DNA from: Zygosaccharomyces rouxii
Taxonomy: Eukaryota > Ascomycota > Saccharomycetes > Saccharomycetales > Saccharomycetaceae
Assembly: GCF_000026365.1 (NCBI RefSeq)
Contig: NC_012995.1
Span: 560,501-624,500 of the forward strand
Length of the DNA stretch: 64,000 nucleotides
Direction of reading: 5' to 3'
Position 1 is the first letter of the stretch. The number at the start of each line of letters is the position of its first letter. Below are positions 39,648-48,188 of the stretch, in pieces. A program made the translations under genes and the position numbers. The notes beneath the pieces were generated by a model. That model made no database searches, was not told where the DNA came from, and worked only from the letters and a program-made list of their open reading frames with translations.

Positions 39648-41612
39648 ATGATTCAAAAAGGTACTCCCATGATGAGAAGAAATTCATATAGGTCTCAGTC
39701 ACCTTCTGCACGATCTTCTTTGTCATTTTCGAATTTGAGAAAGGGTAGGATTAGATCTGGTTCACTATCAGCCTCGAGCAGTAGAAGCAGTTCACCAATT
39801 AGATCGGTTTCATCTTCATCAGATCAGTTACTACCACCACCAAATTATGGTGGCATTAAAAGACAAGATAGTTTTGGTTCACCTCGTAAGCAAGAACCTT
39901 ACAGCGGTATAATATCTGTGGTTATAAGATTAAAACCGAATGGCGGTCGTGAACTGGATCCATGGTTTGTGAGGGATGAACACACGATGCAACATGCAGA
40001 CTATGGGGAATTTAAATACGATCATGTTTTCAAGACCGCATGTAATAATGTGGAAGTTTATGCACAGACGAGTAAACCAATGATTGATAGAGTATTTGAG
40101 GGTTTAAATGCCACAGTGTTTGCATATGGTATGACAGGTTCAGGTAAGACATTTACTATGGCAGGTACGGAGGAAACATTAGGATTAATACCGTTATCAG
40201 TGGCATATCTTTACAGTAGAGTAATGGAGGAAAGCTTACAAGGTGACAGTAGATTTGAGATAGCAGTATCATATTTGGAGATTTATAATGAAAAGATTTA
40301 TGATTTGTTGGATTGTGAAAACGAATTGAAACCTACTGCGGCTACCAGTTCACGGATGTTTGCACATATGGGGACCAGAAGTTCAAAAACCCCCGTAGAA
40401 TTAAAATTGAGAGAGGACTCTAAGTATGGCGTTAAGATTGTTGGTCTCACTGAAAGAAGGTGTGAATCAAGTGACGAGTTGTTGAAGTGGATTCGAATAG
40501 GTGATAAGAGTAGGAAGACGGGGGAGACTACGTATAATACTAGAAGTTCCAGATCTCATGCCATCGTTATGATTAGATTGACAAAGACGGATTTGAAAGA
40601 AGGTACGTCTGTCTCAAGTACATTATCTCTGTGTGATTTGGCAGGATCTGAAAAAGCAGTAACACACAACGAGAGAAGGAAAGAAGGTGCATTTATAAAC
40701 AAATCTTTACTGGCACTGGGCACTGTAATCTCGAAATTAAGTGCCGAATCTACTTCACATAGAAATGGTGGTAGTAGCAGCCCCGTGACTGGCCACATAC
40801 CGTATCGAGATTCAAAATTGACTCGTATCCTACAGCCAGCGCTTAGCGGCAACGGTGTCGTTACTACTATCTGTACCATTGATACAAGACCGGATGCATC
40901 GAGTGAGACATTAAACACGCTAAGGTTTGCCTCTAGGGCTAAAAATGTATCCTTACATATTTTTCGGAAACCATTATTGCCCTCTATGAGTGGTAGTAAC
41001 GGTATCGTTGAGGAGAAGGATAAAACCATCATGAGTTTGACTAGACAATTAGAGGAACAACAGCTTTTAATAGGCAAATTGAGAGACGATACAAGATCGC
41101 TACCGTCGGTTAGTAGCAATGGTGTTGGCGGCGGTGCTAGTAGCAGAGGTAGCTCAGATCCCAGTACAAATCTTGTGGAAACTGAGAATAAGTTTCTAAA
41201 ATATAAATTGGAACATTGTGAGAAATTGTTAGATAAAGATACTACTGATTTACAAGATTCTGAAATAGCTGAGATTGTGGACATTTTACCCGTGGAAGTG
41301 GGAACTTTATTAGAGACTAAATTTCAAGGCATGGAATCACAGCTAAGGCAGTACAAAGAATATACTAGAACTTTAGAAGAAAAGTTAGCCGAAACAGAAA
41401 GACAGATCCAAGCTCCACAATTATCTGAAATGAGTCTTACAAGCGCAACGAGTACAGCTGATAGTGAAGTATTAGTTGAACTTCGTAAAAGTTTGGAACG
41501 TAAGGATAGAATGATTGAAGCATTACAGAGTGCACTGAGGTTGCGTGAGAGAGCACTGAAACCAATTAACGGAGATGAACTTAACGTTAGCCCCAAGGAG
41601 GAATTTTATTGA
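39648..41612 (+). CDS. KIP2: Kinesin-7-related motor Kip2
   Basis: 654 aa (S. cerevisiae 706). A Ser/Arg-rich basic N-terminal extension (1-80) precedes the motor domain (about 85-435): P-loop GMTGSGKT (161-168), switch I NTRSSRSHA and switch II LCDLAGSE. C-terminal coiled coils follow (about 460-485 and 560-640). Kip2 is a plus-end microtubule polymerase and carries dynein and Bik1 along cytoplasmic microtubules for nuclear positioning. Met8 or Met9 are possible alternative starts. It is convergent with TGS1 (44 bp between stops); PRM4, which separates these genes in S. cerevisiae, is not here. Confidence 0.93.
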   Translation: MIQKGTPMMRRNSYRSQSPSARSSLSFSNLRKGRIRSGSLSASSSRSSSPIRSVSSSSDQLLPPPNYGGIKRQDSFGSPRKQEPYSGIISVVIRLKPNGGRELDPWFVRDEHTMQHADYGEFKYDHVFKTACNNVEVYAQTSKPMIDRVFEGLNATVFAYGMTGSGKTFTMAGTEETLGLIPLSVAYLYSRVMEESLQGDSRFEIAVSYLEIYNEKIYDLLDCENELKPTAATSSRMFAHMGTRSSKTPVELKLREDSKYGVKIVGLTERRCESSDELLKWIRIGDKSRKTGETTYNTRSSRSHAIVMIRLTKTDLKEGTSVSSTLSLCDLAGSEKAVTHNERRKEGAFINKSLLALGTVISKLSAESTSHRNGGSSSPVTGHIPYRDSKLTRILQPALSGNGVVTTICTIDTRPDASSETLNTLRFASRAKNVSLHIFRKPLLPSMSGSNGIVEEKDKTIMSLTRQLEEQQLLIGKLRDDTRSLPSVSSNGVGGGASSRGSSDPSTNLVETENKFLKYKLEHCEKLLDKDTTDLQDSEIAEIVDILPVEVGTLLETKFQGMESQLRQYKEYTRTLEEKLAETERQIQAPQLSEMSLTSATSTADSEVLVELRKSLERKDRMIEALQSALRLRERALKPINGDELNVSPKEEFY

Positions 41613-41656
41613 TTTTTATAGATGAATGTTTGTTTGTTTTTTAAAAAAGATGCTTT

Positions 41657-42532
41657 TTACCCGTCCAGATTGTAATTAACAGTGTCCTTGGAAGGTGGTG
41701 GTGGAGGTGGATCAATATTTTCGAAAGTTTCTTCATTTTCTTGGCCGGCATTGACTAGAGACGGTCCCCACATACACAAGATACCCTTTGCAAATCCATT
41801 ATCCTTTACGTAGACAATTCTGCAATGCCCTTGAGGTCCTAATACTTGCATTGTCGCTTGACTAATCTGTTCTAAATTGGAATTTCGCGGTAAGAATAGC
41901 ATTACATTGGGAGTAACGGATATCATTGATCGTAATAGTTGGGTAATCCCCATCGGTTTTAGAGACGTTTCTAAATCATAAGATTTCTCTTGTAAATATT
42001 GTGGACCACCCCAAGGAGGAGATCCAAAGGCAAAATCGATGCCAATTTTAGCAAATCTACCTTTCTCGGCTAATTTTTCCCAAGCTCCGTATTTCAACCA
42101 TATGTGATCGTTTACATTGTATGATTCAGCATTTTTATAAGTACAGTAAAGGTGATCAAGTGAAAAATCCACCCCATACACCTTTTCAAATTCTAATGCT
42201 AACTGGATTGTATTGCCTCCAGCACCACAGAAGACATCAAGTACCTTGGTAGCATTCGGCAGAGATGCTTTAACGAATTTCGCAACGAATTTCGCAATAT
42301 TTTCAGGGGTAACACTATACCACAATTCATCAGTTAGAAAGATTGGTCTTTCGTCAAATTTTGAGAATAAACTCTTCTTTTTTCTCCAATATTTAATCAA
42401 TGGGCGATTTTTTATTACTTGATCGGGTTTCACCAAGAAGCTATTCTCATGATACAGTTCTTTTAGTCTTTGATGTTGTTTACGATACCTCTTGCGAGTG
42501 ATATGGAGGAAATGAGATACATCGGAGGCCAT
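41657..42532 (-). CDS. TGS1: Trimethylguanosine synthase Tgs1
   Basis: 291 aa (S. cerevisiae 315). SAM-binding motif DVFCGAGGN (99-107), acidic motif VYGVDFSLDHL and catalytic SPPWGG (171-176). It converts the m7G cap of snRNAs and snoRNAs such as U3 into 2,2,7-trimethylguanosine, so it would act on the U3 gene product in this window. The C-terminus ends in a proline run (DPPPPPPS). Five GATGA units lie 49-73 bp upstream. Confidence 0.94.
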   Translation of the reverse strand: MASDVSHFLHITRKRYRKQHQRLKELYHENSFLVKPDQVIKNRPLIKYWRKKKSLFSKFDERPIFLTDELWYSVTPENIAKFVAKFVKASLPNATKVLDVFCGAGGNTIQLALEFEKVYGVDFSLDHLYCTYKNAESYNVNDHIWLKYGAWEKLAEKGRFAKIGIDFAFGSPPWGGPQYLQEKSYDLETSLKPMGITQLLRSMISVTPNVMLFLPRNSNLEQISQATMQVLGPQGHCRIVYVKDNGFAKGILCMWGPSLVNAGQENEETFENIDPPPPPPSKDTVNYNLDG

Positions 42533-42580
42533 GACGTTGTGAATATTGTCTATGTATTCAAGATTGGTATTTTGTGACTA

Positions 42581-42605
42581 GATGAGATGAGATGAGATGA
42601 GATGA
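42581..42605. repeat. Tandem GATGA array upstream of TGS1
   Basis: Five perfect GATGA units; the GATGAG core of the PAC box is repeated four times. The array ends 49 bp from the TGS1 start codon on the opposite strand. Confidence 0.9.
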
Positions 42606-42951
42606 ACATATTTGGAGAAAAAATCATGATCATGTGATAAGATTTCGTACTCAACTTGTTGAATCCCACTTTATCAGGATCTGTGTTTTCCTACTAGCCT
42701 GAGAATCTCCAAGAGGATTTTCTACTTATTTTTGGAGGTTTCTCTAGGTCTAGTTGGTTTTCTAAAATATCTACCACTTTTTTTTTTTTACAAGGAACTG
42801 GAGACGACTCCAAATTGAACGGCTCGCTAAACTGCTCGAAGGAATTTCACAGGAACGCTCATGGTCCACCATTCCCTAGCTGCTGTCTTTCAATGCGTTG
42901 AATGGTTCATAGCGCCAGTCCTAATGATGACGAGATGCCGGAAATCTCGAG

Positions 42952-43003
42952 GAAATACCTAAAAGAAATACCTAAAAGAAATACCTAAAAGAAATTCCTA
43001 AAA
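42952..43003. repeat. Four-copy 13-bp tandem repeat
   Basis: Units read GAAATACCTAAAA three times exactly, then GAAATTCCTAAAA with one change. It sits about 455 bp upstream of AIM44 and 420 bp from TGS1. Confidence 0.92.
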
Positions 43004-43458
43004 ATCTTACAGAAGGTTAATTGTATAGTATAATCTAGAATACGCCAAGCTTAAGATTTAAAGTTGGATAATAATTTCATTTTAGGCTGGTAATGTTTTA
43101 CTGACGCTAACCTGGCACCACTAATGCTGTGGTGTTGGGGTGTAAGTACTAATATCAAATGGCTGGTTCAGCTAACGACAAGCCATCTCAATTAAAGACT
43201 GCAATGAATTGAAGCAAGCTATGATTTGATAAAGTGGAAATGGCTGAAATTACGCTAAATAGTTTGATTTGATTCCTCCAGATCGGTATTCGTATGCTGG
43301 CCTGGTTCCAAATTGGATATGATCATGTTGCCTAATGATTGAATAATATATATACAATAGTTCAATGGAAAGAACCAACTTCTCTTGACGAACGGTACGC
43401 GGAAGGGACCCATTGAAGACCTTTGCATTTATCGTAATAAGATTGCATTCAACCTAGG

Positions 43459-45627
43459 ATGATTATCAGAGCACCGACTAGAACGATGACAAAGTCGTTC
43501 AACGGCAGGCAGATGGGATTTAAATTCCCATCTGTTGAAAATATGCCACAGAACCCTCTAGATGAATATCATATGAATAACCATCATCTGCTCAATGATA
43601 ACATTGCAAAGAGTCAACAAGCACAAGCACATCCACATCCACCTCCGCATCAAAAACCAATTTCGACTGATGAAGACGCTCTTTCCAATATAAATTCAGA
43701 TTATACCAGTGGATCTAATACAAATACGAATTCTGGTAATTCTTCCAATGGGTACTATTCATTTGCCAACATTTCTGATAATACTACACCTTTGCCTAAT
43801 AAAATGTATTCCTATCCAAGTAGTCCCAAAAGTAATGAATCTAGTGAGGGCGGTAAAATGTCAGAATTGACAGTTCCTAAGGATGAACACAATCAATCAT
43901 CTCAAAAATCCACGGAACCCATGGAAGTTATTCCTGAGGATAATGGTTTTACCTCAATGTCCCTTAATGTACAATCTATACCGACAGCGGATAATTTTTC
44001 CTTTGATATTGCATCTTCCAATTCTTTGAGACCTGGAAGCACAACTGACAAGCCTGGTGTTGCTACATTAGCACGCACACCTTCGTCAAACACATCTAGA
44101 AGCTCTCTGTTGAGTCCCAGTGTGCGTAATCCTTCATCATCTTCTGCCAGAATCAGGCAATCTAAAAGGAGATCTCAACTGAAAAGATCACCTTCCATTA
44201 GATGTAAAGGTGGTCTTTTGAAGTATTTTCACTTATTGGGATCAAGGATTAAGAAAACCCTGCGAAAGATTAAACTTGCACTCAGAGGTAAAAACAGTAA
44301 GCGTCAAGCTTCTTATAGGAGGTCTACATCTTCAACTGCTGCTCCTAAAGTTGCTCGCAAACCTCAAGTAAATGTGACAAGGGCTTCTAGCAAGAAAGAA
44401 TTGACTTCACACTTGAAGCGTACAAATGGTTACGTGAGTAATTTAAAAAGATCAATGTCCCAAAGATCACTACGACCCTTATTGGAAACTCCTGAGAAAT
44501 GTGCCACCGCTGGTTCTCTTCATACGCCACATCCTGATACTAGTAGTTCAGATGCATTTGTGACCCCACCTGGCAGTCGAATCGTTCGTAATCCAACCAC
44601 TTCTCTAAGACGTACACCTTCATCCATTAGAAGAGCGGCTTCTGTGATTAGAACTCCAATTCCAGCTGTACCTTCAGCAACGGTTGCTCCTTCTGAAAGC
44701 TTTGTATATGAAGACGCTACAACTGCTTCTCCTGGTTCAGCTAACGGGTCTGAGAATAGATCAGGATTAGTGAGATCCACTGCTTCCAAATCCTTGAACT
44801 CGTTGGTCAGACAACGTTCTATCGTGGTCAAAAACAAAGTGATACCATTGTCAATGCATCAGTACTCAATTAAAGAAGAAGATGAAGACAAAGAACATGA
44901 TAGTCAATTTATGATTAGACCAAGTTCTGACTATTCTTTGAGTCCAGTGCATAGTGTGTCTTCTGAAGGCAATGGAAGCAACTACGATAGTGACTTCGAA
45001 AAATATTATTCCACCGGTGATTACACCGACGCATACGAAGATGCTGAAATGGGATCCTTCATCTCAAGTAAACGTACATCTTCTACTAACACATCTTCTA
45101 CCGCTGCATCTTCAGATGCCGTATCTTATACGGAATCCGTTGTCCCATCTGTGGAACCAACTGTGGAACCAGCGGTTGAATCTAAATCAATTGATGATGG
45201 GGAAGATATTGATGAAACTACGGATTCTGTCAGCTTTAACAATGAGATTGAAGAATTGAGAAGTAACATCAATCACTACTTTAGATGTGTGATTGCAAGA
45301 CGTATTAAATTGAGATTACAATTTTCACATTATGAATCTTCAAATTCACTTTCTCCATCATATTTGGATATTATGGAATCATTATTAAAGGATTACGACG
45401 ACGAATCTACTGCTGGCAAAGATCCCGCTGAGTTCAATACTATTGATGAAGAAGATGAAGTCGCAGCTTCTGAATTATGGAGTCCCCGTGATAGTAAAAC
45501 GGGTTCAATTAGAGTCAATGTACAAACGCCTTACCTCAAGAGAGGTCCTACTCAGCATAGTTTAATCTCATTAAACTCTAGAGACGTTAGAAGATCATTG
45601 ACATTACCAATTGGTATGAAAGTATAG
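43459..45627 (+). CDS. AIM44: Bud-neck protein Aim44
   Basis: 722 aa (S. cerevisiae YPL158C 758 aa). The protein is mostly Ser/Thr/Asn-rich and probably disordered, with a basic central block (about residues 235-290, GGLLKYFHLLGSRIKKTLRKIK) that could bind membrane or septin structures, and a more ordered C-terminal part (about 600-640, IEELRSNINHYFRCVIARR). Aim44 localises to the bud neck and inhibits re-budding via Rga1/Nba1-type control. Several S/TP sites suggest Cdk control. Assigned by position next to TGS1 (YPL157W) and PET20 (YPL159C) as well as sequence character. Confidence 0.85.
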   Translation: MIIRAPTRTMTKSFNGRQMGFKFPSVENMPQNPLDEYHMNNHHLLNDNIAKSQQAQAHPHPPPHQKPISTDEDALSNINSDYTSGSNTNTNSGNSSNGYYSFANISDNTTPLPNKMYSYPSSPKSNESSEGGKMSELTVPKDEHNQSSQKSTEPMEVIPEDNGFTSMSLNVQSIPTADNFSFDIASSNSLRPGSTTDKPGVATLARTPSSNTSRSSLLSPSVRNPSSSSARIRQSKRRSQLKRSPSIRCKGGLLKYFHLLGSRIKKTLRKIKLALRGKNSKRQASYRRSTSSTAAPKVARKPQVNVTRASSKKELTSHLKRTNGYVSNLKRSMSQRSLRPLLETPEKCATAGSLHTPHPDTSSSDAFVTPPGSRIVRNPTTSLRRTPSSIRRAASVIRTPIPAVPSATVAPSESFVYEDATTASPGSANGSENRSGLVRSTASKSLNSLVRQRSIVVKNKVIPLSMHQYSIKEEDEDKEHDSQFMIRPSSDYSLSPVHSVSSEGNGSNYDSDFEKYYSTGDYTDAYEDAEMGSFISSKRTSSTNTSSTAASSDAVSYTESVVPSVEPTVEPAVESKSIDDGEDIDETTDSVSFNNEIEELRSNINHYFRCVIARRIKLRLQFSHYESSNSLSPSYLDIMESLLKDYDDESTAGKDPAEFNTIDEEDEVAASELWSPRDSKTGSIRVNVQTPYLKRGPTQHSLISLNSRDVRRSLTLPIGMKV

Positions 45628-46693
45628 CATTTATATTATGGCAAGTATAACAAGTATTTAAATTAAAGGATTGGGATTATTAATATGAGTTAGATAGTGT
45701 AAGATGATATGTTGACTTATTTGTATATGTTTATCGAATTTTGTTTCTCTTTCATTAGTGCTTGAAATCCTCCAAGTGTCGGAAACTAATCTCTTAGATA
45801 CAAGAACAAAACATAAAAACAACTGAAAGTACACAAGAGAAACAATAGACAATAGTTTAAAACCCAGAGTAGTATGAGCCTGTGTCAATGTCTCACACCT
45901 GTTTCCGGACTTTGAATTCAAGGCATTAGAAGAATACAACTTTTCTCAAAGGCATATACGTTATTGAAATCTGAAATACGAAATCTGAGATCAAAACCAG
46001 TTCATATCGAGTGTAAAATGTCGGACTCATCCACAAGTTTGTTACGACTTCAAAAACCGATCGAATCTGGCAGATGGTGTTCCATTAAGTTTTGGATGAT
46101 TTGAGACCACTCCGCGGAAGTTCGATATCTCACTCAAGGAAATCAGGAGTCCTCCCAATTATCTGCAGTTAAAGTAGAGCTATATCATCGCTCAAATCCT
46201 TAGGTACCGGTTGGTAAGGCTATCAATTTAAGAATTCGGATTCCATCTTATCTTTGGTCCATATCTGGAGCTTCAGTCGCCAGAAATCCTTGGAAAAAGA
46301 TCGAAAATGGAGCTAAAATTTTAGAGAGCTACTAGCATCTAAATCCAGAAGATCCAATAGCTTCCATGTACACTGATATTCCAATAGTTCTAGTTTAAAT
46401 TATAGTTTATAATCATCACTATACACGAGCGGAAGTGAAGACTTGTAGTTACCACAACTCGAGCTTTATAAGAACAATGCTAAACCTACACCCTCACAAC
46501 AAGAACTTATAATTTGATGTGCGATTAACCCAAAGCTTTAGTTTGATTGTTAGATATCCAGTGCATTTATATTCATACGATATTTATATTTTTTTTTCGC
46601 CTGACTCTTTTTCCAGCTTACAGAGTCTAGCCTATAGAGATTTTTCAGTTTAGCATCCACTTCAACTGGCTTTATTGATCGTTATAGTTCAGC
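45628..46693. other. 1.07-kb gene-free region between AIM44 and PET20
   Basis: This is the longest stretch without a gene. The best open frame (45658-45939, minus) has no ATG and looks non-coding. One exact 11/11 match to the S. cerevisiae ARS consensus, ATTTATATTTT, lies at 46582-46592 beside a T-run, 102 bp before PET20. Nothing else was recognised: no LTR ends, tRNA boxes or tandem repeats. Confidence 0.4.
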
Positions 46694-47404
46694 ATGTTTA
46701 GACAAGTATCACCATTAGCTAGGGGTTTAGCTAGAAATCAGCATACATGGAACGGTGCTCGTCGATGTCAATCAAGTTTTACGTTTCTCAATAATCAATC
46801 CCTCCTACAGAAGGAACAACTAAAACAATCAAAGAGAAAGAATAAGAAGTCCTTTTACAAAGTAGAAGATGATGAGTACAGAACACAGCACATACAGAAG
46901 AAACCAGAAATGGATTCACAGTCCGGAAAACCCAAAAAATACGATTATTCATGGCTCCCTCGTGTGCCATCCACGAATTACCTGAGACCACGCGATATGA
47001 GTTCAAAGATTCTTTATTCTGGTTATAGACCACTTTTCTTGAATCCTGACGAGTTGAAAACGAGTCAAGATGGTGGTAATGCTAATAATGGTGCAAGACT
47101 TTACGAATTCGCGATGAAATTAGAGGAATTAGGAGAACAATCATTATGGACAAGTTCAGCAACGGGACAGGAAATTTATCCAGAATGGGACTATGTTCCT
47201 ATGGAAGTACAAAGGAAATTGAAACCATTCAATGCTCCAGCACCATTTAACGTTGATAAAGAAGCCGAAAAGAATTCACTGAAAAAACTAAAGGAAGAGA
47301 TTTACACCCAAGAGAAGGACAAATTACTCAACAGAAGTAAAGGTCGTAAGAAACCAATTGTATCTCTCCTTCAACTAAGGAAAAAATTGAATCAGGAAGA
47401 CTAG
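46694..47404 (+). CDS. PET20: Mitochondrial protein Pet20
   Basis: 236 aa (S. cerevisiae 253). The N-terminus MFRQVSPLARGLARNQ is basic and lacks acidic residues, a good mitochondrial presequence. A conserved core, KYDYSWLPRVPSTNYLRPRDM, then SKILYSGYRPLFLNP, is the Pet20/Sue1 family block. Pet20 is needed for respiratory growth and mitochondrial genome stability; its relative Sue1 acts in degradation of labile cytochrome c. The pre-duplication position matches YPL159C. Confidence 0.88.
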   Translation: MFRQVSPLARGLARNQHTWNGARRCQSSFTFLNNQSLLQKEQLKQSKRKNKKSFYKVEDDEYRTQHIQKKPEMDSQSGKPKKYDYSWLPRVPSTNYLRPRDMSSKILYSGYRPLFLNPDELKTSQDGGNANNGARLYEFAMKLEELGEQSLWTSSATGQEIYPEWDYVPMEVQRKLKPFNAPAPFNVDKEAEKNSLKKLKEEIYTQEKDKLLNRSKGRKKPIVSLLQLRKKLNQED

Positions 47405-47617
47405 AGGGGGACGACCAAAAAGTTAAAAAATATCATAAAGAGGGACGGACGGTAAAATCGTGTTTTTAAATTTGTTTTAATGACCGGGTGGATTCTTCAC
47501 GATGTGTATTTTAAATAATAATAATTTCAACGATATCATTACACTAGGAATTATTATTTTATTTATGATTGTATGAATTCTTTATGTTCGGACCAGCCTC
47601 ATGCGACCTGGATGGTG

Positions 47618-47890
47618 TCATAGGGCCAGTCCGAATTCTTGCTTATCCTCTAAATCTCGAAGCTTAGCAAAATCACCTTCTGCTGCCGCCATGCCCCAGC
47701 TCTCTTCTGCCTCTCTCTCACTTACATCTTCATTAAAAAATTGCACAACGTCACAAAGTTCGAGGCAAGTATCTAAATCATAGTCTTGATCTCTAGCCCA
47801 AAGGACGAATTGCTCCTGTTCTGTAAAATTATCGGCAAGGATTTGATCCATATCTTCATGTACCAATTCTACGGCTACAGCATCATGCAT
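47618..47890 (-). CDS. Small acidic protein of unknown function
   Basis: 90 aa starting at a true ATG. I do not recognise it. It is strongly acidic with almost no Lys/Arg, rich in Glu/Asp/Ala/Leu, and predicted mostly helical (for example DMDQILADNFTEQEQFVLWARD). Two Cys lie close together in DTCLELCD. It sits between convergent PET20 and the CDC60 3' end, on the same strand as CDC60, with about 210 bp and 298 bp on either side. S. cerevisiae has no annotated gene I can recall here. Compositional balance and a clean start favour a real gene, but evidence is limited to one sequence. Confidence 0.55.
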   Translation of the reverse strand: MHDAVAVELVHEDMDQILADNFTEQEQFVLWARDQDYDLDTCLELCDVVQFFNEDVSEREAEESWGMAAAEGDFAKLRDLEDKQEFGLAL

Positions 47891-48188
47891 AATGGGTGTT
47901 ACTTATGTAAATTTAATTAACAGGCTGCAATGGGACGTTACAATTGCAGCCGAACTGTGAAAGGGTTTAAAGATACAATACCCATATTTATACTCGCTAA
48001 GACAATCTACCTCAGGCGTGTTGCTTTCCCTGTTATCAACTTGATTTCTTTCCTTGCATATCGTAAGATCGTCTGATAAATCTTATTCACTTAAACGACT
48101 AAAATTGTCACGATAGTCACGATATTGTAACGTAAACATATACATTCACATATATATATCACCCATAGTTACTCTATAAAGCAGTTTT

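Larger units (their letters stand above)
42533..43458. promoter_or_regulatory. Long TGS1-AIM44 divergent region with repeats and Ace2/Swi5-type sites
   Basis: 926 bp without a gene. Near TGS1 lies the GATGA array (42581-42605); a T-tract follows (42779-42789). A four-copy 13-bp tandem repeat lies at 42952-43003. Toward AIM44 there are two GCTGGT (ACCAGC) words at 43086-43091 and 43162-43167, and GCTGGC near 43294. ACCAGC is the Ace2/Swi5 core, and S. cerevisiae AIM44 is expressed at the M/G1 boundary. Confidence 0.6.

Noticed and set aside
42533..43458. Solo LTR or transposon remnant in long intergenic regions (also 45628-46693 and 34874-35430)
   Set aside because: No paired TGTTG/CAACA-type ends, target duplications or reverse-transcriptase frames were seen.
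45658..45939. 93-codon minus-strand frame in the AIM44-PET20 gap
   Set aside because: It begins with TTG and has no internal ATG, so it is not a credible yeast gene.
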